This document shows, one piece after another, positions 22,545 to 27,348 of a DNA stretch of 27,348 nucleotides (position 1 is the first letter of the stretch; each line of letters starts with the position of its first letter). Made by a program: the position numbers and the translations under genes. The notes under the pieces are model-generated. The model was not told the DNA's origin. It ran no database searches and worked only from the letters and a program-made list of their open reading frames with translations. The DNA is from JAQBDA01 sp032124675 (lineage in GTDB: Bacteria > Chloroflexota > Anaerolineae > Anaerolineales > UBA4823). The stretch spans positions 1-27,348 of the forward strand of contig JAQBDA010000203.1 of NCBI GenBank assembly GCA_032124675.1, given 5' to 3'.

Positions 22545-22840
22545 ACGCAGCCAACTACGGTTCAGGAACCTGCCCCGCTGACTGCGTCCCGCTAACCTCC
22601 ACGATCTTAAGCGGTACAGCGACTGAAACCCGCATGTTGAGCATACCTTTACAGCCACTGCCCATCCGACTACAGCCACCTTGACGGTCAACTGCGTCTG
22701 GAAACAACCTGTTTCCCGATAATCACCGACACGATGCATCGCGTGCGTTATCCTGGTCCACATGCGGGGTGAAGACAGTCAAAGTGACAACCAGCAACCC
22801 GATCAGCAGCCGTACAGAGACCCTTACGATCGCCATCGAG
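22545..22840 (+). pseudogene. Remnant of a third four-Cys/PKD secreted protein
   Basis: Three consecutive segments in shifting frames match the gene at 20621-21793. The frame of 22547 encodes AANYGSGTCPADCVPLTS, matching the end of the four-Cys domain. The frame of 22636 encodes VEHTFTATAHPTTATLTV, matching the start of a PKD-like repeat, and runs into a TAA. The frame of 22745 encodes ALSWSTCGVKTVKVTTSNP, matching the end of that repeat. Two frameshifts and a stop make it non-functional. The signal peptide and most of the first domain are absent, and the remnant begins exactly at the stop of the DUF5995 gene. Confidence 0.85.
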
Positions 22841-22936
22841 CCATTGGGATGGCGCGTACCTGGATTTCCCACCAGGATACGTGATTGTCGACCTCTTCGC
22901 TGATAGCTCAGCTACCAGCCAGTTTATGACCTATTG

Positions 22937-22957
22937 ACTCGCTAGATACCTGCGAGT
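22937..22957. repeat. ACTCGC hairpin
   Basis: ACTCGC (22937-22942) and GCGAGT (22952-22957) form a short inverted repeat. The same arms recur at 23039-23064. It lies in otherwise gene-free sequence between the pseudogene and the convergent kinase gene. Confidence 0.4.
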
Positions 22958-23002
22958 GAATCCCTCATGGACAAACAACTTCACATCCCTAACGTCAATT
23001 AG

Positions 23003-23032
23003 TAGGTCCTCTTCAGAAAGGGAGAGGACCTA
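23003..23032. terminator. Strong hairpin between convergent transcription units
   Basis: TAGGTCCTCT (23003-23012) and AGAGGACCTA (23023-23032) are a perfect 10-bp inverted repeat with a 10-nt loop. It lies 57 nt after the kinase stop at 23090 and after the decayed plus-strand gene, so it may stop transcription from either side. Neither strand has a good T-tract, so termination efficiency is uncertain. Confidence 0.5.
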
Positions 23033-23038
23033 ACTTTC

Positions 23039-23064
23039 ACTCGCCGGTTCCAGATAAGGCGAGT
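23039..23064. repeat. ACTCGCC hairpin
   Basis: ACTCGCC (23039-23045) and GGCGAGT (23058-23064) flank 12 nt, giving a 7-bp stem 26 nt from the kinase stop. It repeats the arms of the hairpin at 22937-22957. Confidence 0.45.
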
Positions 23065-23089
23065 CCCAATCAGATGTCGTGGAAGCAAT

Positions 23090-24190
23090 CTATTCTATTT
23101 TCAGGTCAATGGTGAAGCTCGTCCCCTGACCGGGCTGGCTTTCGACCTGAATCGTACCCTGGTGCGCCTGGACGAGCTGGCGGGCAATCGCCAGCCCAAG
23201 CCCAGAACCGGCTCCTGAAAGCCTCGACCTGGATCGCTCCCCCTTCCAAAAACGGTCAAAGATATGTGGCAAATCATCCGGGAGGATGCCAACCCCGGTA
23301 TCCGACACCGTCAGACGTACCGAGTCGGGCAATCTGGCTGCTCCGAGGGTAACCTTGCCGCCGGACGGCGTATGGCGCAGCGCATTCACCACCAAATTCG
23401 AAAGCACCTGATCTATGCGGTCCGGATCGACCAGCACCATTAGATCATCAGGCTGAGCAGTTACGTCCAGCTCCAGAGCGATATTGGCTGACTCTGCCTG
23501 AGCTGAAAAGCTGGTCAGTACATCCGAGAGCAGATCATCGGCCGACACGCGTATGCGATGCAAGGGCAGTGCTCCGCTCTCCGCCAGTGAGAGAGTTTGC
23601 AGGTCATCAACCAGACGGGAGAGCAGGCGGGTCTCCTCTACGGTGGCACGGATATGCGCCTCATCGGGTTGGTAGACGCCATCCAGGATGCCTTCCAGGT
23701 TGCCCTGCACGATATGAAGCGGGGTACGCAGCTCGTGTGCAACATCAGCAGTCAGGCTGCGGCGCTGCAGCTCAGCCGTGCGGAGACGGGCGGTCATGCG
23801 GTTGAAGCTGCGCGCCAGCCGGCCGTACTCTCCGGGCATATTCTCACGCACCTGGACGTCCAGGTCACCCTCGGCGACGGCATCTGCGGCTGCCATCACA
23901 TCCACCAACGGCGCGCCGACCCGGCCGAATGCCCACCTGCCAAGGATCAAGATCAGCAGGGTGAATCCAAGCGGGATGCTGCAGACGATCAACAGCTCAG
24001 GCAGGAAATTGCCCGCGGCAGGTCTTAATGCCAGGAAAGCCAGGCTGACCAGCAGCAAGGCGGCGATAAAGACCAGCCAGATCATCCCGAAGACCATCAC
24101 AAATCGCCAGAAAAGGTAGCGGCGCTTGGGGTTTCTGCCGGACTGCCAGGCATGTCTCTGGCTGCGCCAACCGTGTTTATCCGCTCTCAT
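23090..24190 (-). CDS. BaeS-like sensor histidine kinase with minimal extracellular loop
   Basis: The protein has 366 residues. A basic N-terminus of about 27 residues precedes two transmembrane segments (about 28-54 and 63-84) joined by only 8-9 residues, so a signal is probably sensed within the membrane or through a partner protein. HAMP is at about 85-137 and the H-box at ADVAHELRTPL (H152). The ATPase domain has N269 (NLVVNALRHTPSGG), G1 SDTGVGILPDD (D297), the F-box IFDRFWKGERSRS and G2 GSGLGLA (328-334). All catalytic residues are present. Its ATG overlaps the stop of the regulator gene by 4 bp (ATGA). The small membrane protein upstream in the operon is a candidate partner. Confidence 0.94.
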   Translation of the reverse strand: MRADKHGWRSQRHAWQSGRNPKRRYLFWRFVMVFGMIWLVFIAALLLVSLAFLALRPAAGNFLPELLIVCSIPLGFTLLILILGRWAFGRVGAPLVDVMAAADAVAEGDLDVQVRENMPGEYGRLARSFNRMTARLRTAELQRRSLTADVAHELRTPLHIVQGNLEGILDGVYQPDEAHIRATVEETRLLSRLVDDLQTLSLAESGALPLHRIRVSADDLLSDVLTSFSAQAESANIALELDVTAQPDDLMVLVDPDRIDQVLSNLVVNALRHTPSGGKVTLGAARLPDSVRLTVSDTGVGILPDDLPHIFDRFWKGERSRSRLSGAGSGLGLAIARQLVQAHQGTIQVESQPGQGTSFTIDLKIE

Positions 24191-24879
24191 GGTACATCCA
24201 GCTCGACGAAACGGTAGCCGACACCGTAGACTGTTTCGATCTCACAACCCGCGGGAGGCGAAGATTCCAACTTGCGGCGAAGGTTCTTGATATGCGAGTC
24301 GATACTGCGGTCGAAGGATGGGATCGCTATACCGTGCAGATGGTCCAGCAGCTGTTCGCGGCTGAGCACTTGCCCGGGGTAGCGCATTAGCACCGCCAGC
24401 AGCTTGAACTCATTGGGAGTCATGTGGAGCGGGGCTCCGTTCAAGGTCACCAGATGGGCAGCGCTATCCAGCTCCAACGCGCCTGCGCGCAGGACCGCCG
24501 GTGCGAGCATGCCGCCCTCCGCCCGGCGCAGCAGAGCGCGCACCCTGGCGACCAGCGTGCGCGGCGAGAAAGGTTTGGTGACATAATCATCCGCGCCTAA
24601 TTCGAGACCGGCAACCTGGTCGCTCTCCTCAGCCCGTGCAGTGAGCATGATAACCGGCACATCCGATTCGCGCCGCAGCACACGGCATACCTCCCAGCCA
24701 TCCCGCCCGGGCAGCATCAGGTCCAGCACGACCAGGTCGGGACGCTCTCTGCGAGCCATCGCTAGAGCCGTGTCGCCGTCATAGGCGCTTAAGACCCGGA
24801 AGCCGTCCTTCTCCAGGTAGTCCTTTGCCAGCCGGACGATTTTCGGCTCATCATCTACGACCAGGATCAGCTTCTGCAT
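24187..24879 (-). CDS. OmpR-family response regulator
   Basis: The protein has 230 residues. The receiver domain has D9-D10 (LVVDDE), D53 (VVLDLMLPGRDG), T80 (IMLTAR) and K102 (YVTKPFS). The winged-helix domain (about 130-228) shows HMTPNEFKLLAVLMRYPGQVLSR, the recognition region FDRSIDSHIKNLRRKLE and the GVGYRFVE hairpin. It is translationally coupled to the kinase gene that follows. The small membrane-protein gene lies 74 nt upstream. Sequence 24880-24953 contains an imperfect inverted pair around AGCCGGGTTCCGG...CCGGAATCCAGCC, possibly a partial terminator between the two. Target genes are unknown, and the cotranscribed membrane protein may be one. Confidence 0.95.
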   Translation of the reverse strand: MQKLILVVDDEPKIVRLAKDYLEKDGFRVLSAYDGDTALAMARRERPDLVVLDLMLPGRDGWEVCRVLRRESDVPVIMLTARAEESDQVAGLELGADDYVTKPFSPRTLVARVRALLRRAEGGMLAPAVLRAGALELDSAAHLVTLNGAPLHMTPNEFKLLAVLMRYPGQVLSREQLLDHLHGIAIPSFDRSIDSHIKNLRRKLESSPPAGCEIETVYGVGYRFVELDVP

Positions 24880-24953
24880 ATATCTAGTGTAACCTAAATA
24901 TTCCTCAGCCGGGTTCCGGTCATCCAGACCCGGAATCCAGCCGAGGTTACAGC

Positions 24954-25388
24954 CTAACCTTCGGGATTGACCTGCACATCACCCGGTGCTTCATCCGCTA
25001 CCGGAGATGCTTCGTCCGGCTTTTGCTCCCTCCACCAGGGCGGGGTGCCCCCTCGTGCGGCATACGCTTCATCCCACTCCTTGGGATGCCTGTGCATGCC
25101 GTGGGCTTTCCAGTGCTTACGGCGGAAGATGCCCGCCACGGCAAAGAAGAACATGAAGGACAACCCGCCGAAGCACAGCAGCGCCAACAGCAGCATGAAC
25201 GGCGCCCCTGGATACATACCCCAGGGTTGGGAACCCGGGAGCAGCACCTCTGGCCCTGTCGATGACAGACCCAGGCTGAAGCCCATAGCACGCCCGGCCT
25301 GGAAGATCAAGGCTGCTCCCAGCACCAGGAAACCGACCAGCATCAGGGCTGCCAACGCTCGTAAGAAAAATGAACCTCGGTAATACAT
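24954..25388 (-). CDS. Small two-helix membrane protein, function unknown
   Basis: The protein has 144 residues; GGAGG lies 6 nt before the ATG. Transmembrane segments lie at about 8-30 and 62-88. The external loop contains Gly, Ser and Pro (GLSSTGPEVLLPGSQPWGMYPG). The C-terminal 55 residues are cytoplasmic if both ends face inside. They contain FRRKHWKAHGMHRHPKEWDEAY, rich in His, Trp and Lys, then an acidic Pro-rich tail. I do not recognise a named family. Position upstream of the regulator-kinase pair suggests that it acts with or is controlled by it, for example as a stress sensor or accessory to the loop-poor kinase. That is inference. Confidence 0.75.
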   Translation of the reverse strand: MYYRGSFFLRALAALMLVGFLVLGAALIFQAGRAMGFSLGLSSTGPEVLLPGSQPWGMYPGAPFMLLLALLCFGGLSFMFFFAVAGIFRRKHWKAHGMHRHPKEWDEAYAARGGTPPWWREQKPDEASPVADEAPGDVQVNPEG

Positions 25389-25554
25389 CTGCTACCTCCA
25401 TAGAAATAATGCGGATAAGATTGACCAGGGTCATGCAGCTGGTAGTGCTTTCCCTGCACGATTCCTGAACTGTTTAGAGTATGCCAGCCAGTTGTGGAGG
25501 AATTATGGAGGACTCGGTCAAAGAGTATGGGGGTTTGAGAGGATATAATAGGTG

Positions 25555-25630
25555 TTCACCGCAAAGCACACAGATTGCACAGAGATTATTATAGAAACCT
25601 CTCAGTGATCTCTGTGAACTCTGTGGTTAA
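25555..25630. repeat. Imperfect intergenic palindrome (CACAGAG/CTCTGTG type)
   Basis: The segment runs from TTCACCGCAAAGCACACAG to CTCTGTGGTTAA and is an imperfect inverted repeat of about 76 bp. Its core CACAGAGAT (25578-25586) and ATCTCTGTG (25608-25616) is perfect, with a 21-nt loop. Similar CACAGAG/CTCTGTG palindromes occur as dispersed intergenic repeats in many bacterial genomes. It lies directly before the transglutaminase-like gene and may place that gene's leader in a hairpin. The remaining gene-free bases 25389-25554 show no consensus promoter that I can defend. Confidence 0.7.
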
Positions 25631-25654
25631 TCTGATCACTCAACACAAGTCCAA

Positions 25655-26266
25655 ATGGAACCCACGTTATTAGCGAAATTACATGATGAAGCCGTGCAGC
25701 GAGAGCTGATCTCCCGGGGGGAGCCCATCGATGCTGCCACCGCGTTCTCACTTGTGCGGGATATGACCTACCAGCGCAGCAGCGACCGCCGCCCGGGGAC
25801 GCTGATCCGTGAGTGGCGCGGCACCTGCTCCGGTAAACATTACCTGCTGGGAGCCCTATTCGCCGAGCTGGGGATCGCATCCCGCCTGATCGCCTGCACT
25901 ACCAAGACATACATGGAACCCGAAACCGAACACGCGCGGCTGAGACCGGTGTTGCAGCGTGGGAATGGGCACGTAGTGGACGTGCATAACTACCTGATCG
26001 TAGAACACCCTGGAGGGGAAATGGTGGTGGATGCCACCTGGCCGGCTGGTTACCGCAAGTACGGTCTGGTGGTGAACGATGAATTCGTACCTGGAGTGGA
26101 CCAGCACATCGCCGCCAACCCGATTGAACTGTGGGAGGTGCCGCCGGGTGTTGACCCGCAGGATTTTAAAGATAAGCTCCTGAAAGAACACTTCACCACC
26201 GAAGAACTGGCTGTGCGTGAGGAATTCATCCTGATCCTGGGCGAGCTTTTCGCTGAGGATAGGTAA
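25655..26266 (+). CDS. Transglutaminase-like cysteine-protease-fold protein
   Basis: The protein has 203 residues with no signal peptide. It has the order of the transglutaminase-like superfamily triad: C58 in RGTCSGKHYLLGALFAELGI, H111 in HVVDVHNYLIVE and D126 in MVVDATWP. The helix after the Cys (LLGALFAELGIASRLIAC) is the usual family pattern. All three catalytic residues appear present, so it may be a peptidase, amidase or transferase; the substrate is unknown. No good Shine-Dalgarno sequence precedes the ATG, which stands 25 nt after an intergenic palindromic repeat. The gene stands alone between a minus-strand operon and a minus-strand lipoprotein gene. Confidence 0.85.
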   Translation: MEPTLLAKLHDEAVQRELISRGEPIDAATAFSLVRDMTYQRSSDRRPGTLIREWRGTCSGKHYLLGALFAELGIASRLIACTTKTYMEPETEHARLRPVLQRGNGHVVDVHNYLIVEHPGGEMVVDATWPAGYRKYGLVVNDEFVPGVDQHIAANPIELWEVPPGVDPQDFKDKLLKEHFTTEELAVREEFILILGELFAEDR

Positions 26267-26288
26267 GGGGTCAACGGAGCCGGAAGGT

Positions 26289-26753
26289 TTACGGCAACAA
26301 CGGGGGCAGGTCCATCACCCGGTACTTCCCATCCGCTAATTCCACCCGGTACTCGAACCGGTGAACCGGCGTGGTGCTGGCAGGGTCTTCACCGCAGCAC
26401 GGTCCAAGGACAAAGCGCCCGCCGTCTGCCGCTTTGAACTCGACGTTATAGATGTAAGTGCTTCCGACCTGCTCTTTGAAGGTTGCCGATAGAACCGGTA
26501 AGCACTGCAAACCATTCACCTGGCAACCCCGCTCCCACAGCGCGGCATAGCTGTCTGCTGGCAGATCGGGGTTCATCTCTCGCAAAGCCTGATAGCTCCC
26601 ACCGTACAGTCCGGCAGCATCCGCATAACGTCCGTCATTCAAAGCTCTGAAGTAATCCATCAATACCATGCGCCCATTCTCGGATTGGTCTATTGCAGCA
26701 CTGCAGGCAACAGCGATCGCCAGAAATATCAAACACACAGACATGGCTCTCAT
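26289..26753 (-). CDS. Putative lipoprotein with NTF2-like domain
   Basis: I chose the ATG at 26753 (154 residues) because GGGAGGG lies 4-5 nt upstream; a TTG at 26789 would add 12 residues. A short hydrophobic leader ends IAVAC, a fair lipobox with C17 as the lipid-bearing Cys. The mature part begins with MVLMDYFRALNDGRYADAAGLYGG, typical of NTF2-like/DUF4878-type folds, and ends with the strands HRFEYRVELADGKYRVMDLPP. Four further cysteines (WERGCQVNGLQC and LGPCCGED) may form disulfides. It converges with the transglutaminase-like gene, 22 nt apart. Function unknown. Confidence 0.7.
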   Translation of the reverse strand: MRAMSVCLIFLAIAVACSAAIDQSENGRMVLMDYFRALNDGRYADAAGLYGGSYQALREMNPDLPADSYAALWERGCQVNGLQCLPVLSATFKEQVGSTYIYNVEFKAADGGRFVLGPCCGEDPASTTPVHRFEYRVELADGKYRVMDLPPLLP

Positions 26754-26872
26754 ACGCCCTCCCGCTGAACGACTTGCCCTTACAATCAAGCCTGCTCCTG
26801 AAATGTGCGCTGTGATGGAGGCTGAACTCTCTGCATATTAGACGCCGGACGCTACGATTGGTTCCTGAGACA

Positions 26873-26901
26873 TTGCCCTATAGCGCAGTATTCGCTATAA
26901 T
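26873..26901 (+). promoter_or_regulatory. Promoter with embedded palindrome
   Basis: TTGCCC (26873-26878) and TATAAT (26896-26901) are 17 bp apart. The spacer contains TATAGCG (26879-26885) and CGCTATA (26893-26899), a perfect 7-bp inverted repeat that overlaps the -10 box and looks like an operator. Transcription would run towards the amidase gene, with a leader of about 145 nt. The rest of 26754-27051 shows nothing else I can name. Confidence 0.55.
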
Positions 26902-27051
26902 AACCGGGTGATTGCTGGAAAATGCGGCACAGAACTTGCTACCCAATGTGGGGTTATTAGAAATGTACCCGGCTGTCAGACAACCCACAGTAGATCGATC
27001 TGGCTGAAGTGAATTACCGTATAGGAACTTGACATATAACGTTAACTCATC

Positions 27052-27348
27052 TTGGAAACCACACCGAAATCTCCCCCTACCGAAGAAGAATCACCTGCCC
27101 GGAAGGACAGAGGCACATTCTATTTTCTGGCTGCCGCTTTAGGTGTAGCCATCATCGTCGCCACCATGTTCACCTTCTGGAGCGACCCTGGACTGCTGCC
27201 CTTCACGCTGGGACAAAGCGGGATACCGCTAAGCAGCGGCCCGCAGGCCACGCAGACCGCCATCAGCCAGGGGACAGCCACACCACGCAGCCGCCCGCTG
27301 GTCGGCATCGTCGTTGGGCATTGGGACGATACTTCCGGCGACCAGGGG
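27052..27348 (+). CDS. Membrane-anchored N-acetylmuramoyl-L-alanine amidase-like protein, C-terminus beyond window
   Basis: An open frame of 99 codons reaches the window edge. The only usable start after an in-frame TAA at 27043 is the TTG at 27052. A charged N-terminus (about 1-20) is followed by one transmembrane segment (about 22-43, FYFLAAALGVAIIVATMFTFW) and a Ser/Thr/Gln-rich linker. The sequence RPLVGIVVGHWDDTSGDQG (81-99) follows. GIVVGHW with a following Asp/Ser-Gly turn matches the first zinc-ligand motif of Amidase_3 enzymes (H90), which cleave the amide bond between MurNAc and L-Ala in peptidoglycan. The remaining catalytic residues lie outside the window. No good Shine-Dalgarno sequence is visible. 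Confidence 0.75.
   Translation, partial: METTPKSPPTEEESPARKDRGTFYFLAAALGVAIIVATMFTFWSDPGLLPFTLGQSGIPLSSGPQATQTAISQGTATPRSRPLVGIVVGHWDDTSGDQG

Noticed and set aside
27120..27308. Minus-strand frame of 62 codons at the right edge
   Set aside because: It is antisense to the amidase-like frame, which has a membrane segment and an amidase motif.
1..27348. Insertion sequences, phage genes, tRNA or rRNA genes
   Set aside because: No transposase, integrase, structural phage gene, tRNA cloverleaf or rRNA segment was recognised by reading. A covariance-model search would be needed for certainty.

Overview
The window looks like a chromosomal segment from a member of the Chloroflexota, probably an Anaerolineae-like lineage. 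This is inference from gene content: Thr/Pro-rich stalks on membrane-anchored proteins, a DUF5995 protein, a secreted protein ending in a Leu-Pro-Leu tail plus basic residues, and a SUF operon that uses SufU and carries a Rieske ferredoxin. No rRNA, tRNA, CRISPR array, transposase or phage gene was recognised.

Layout. (1) 1-6954, minus strand: a signalling operon. It encodes a REC-GAF-PAS-GGDEF-EAL protein for cyclic-di-GMP turnover, a Cache/HAMP sensor histidine kinase, a REC-PAS protein whose kinase module has lost its catalytic residues, and a Thr/Pro-rich membrane-anchored protein cut by the window edge. (2) 7142-9935, minus strand: a small envelope redox cluster with a coiled-coil/PepSY-like anchored protein, a short anchored protein, an ApbE-type flavin transferase and a four-histidine ferric-reductase-like membrane protein, closed by a terminator. 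(3) 10031-12303, plus strand: a divergent OmpR-type regulator and sensor kinase, with direct and inverted repeats in the shared intergenic region. (4) 12348-18411, minus strand: the SUF iron-sulfur assembly operon, sufC-sufB-sufD-(unknown small gene)-sufS-sufU-Rieske, closed by a strong terminator. (5) 18520-19805, plus strand: sufR-sufT, diverging from the SUF operon across a region with three well-formed promoters and two palindromic sites. (6) 20054-22840, plus strand: two paralogous secreted proteins of unknown function, a DUF5995 gene, and the frameshifted remnant of a third paralogue. (7) 23090-25388, minus strand: a small membrane protein followed by an OmpR-type regulator and a short-loop kinase. 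(8) 25555-27348: an intergenic palindromic repeat, a transglutaminase-like protein, a putative lipoprotein, and the start of a membrane-anchored cell-wall amidase.

How the parts work together. SufS and SufU mobilise sulfur, and SufBCD builds clusters. SufR has the Cys spacing of the cyanobacterial [4Fe-4S] repressor and probably senses cluster supply at the shared control region. The redox cluster and its divergent two-component pair probably form one regulon: both the sensor's extracellular loop and the PepSY-like protein's tail are rich in Glu, Asp and His, which suggests metal sensing. The best candidates for something undescribed are that redox cluster, the secreted four-Cys domain family with its C-terminal tail, and the small gene inside the SUF operon.
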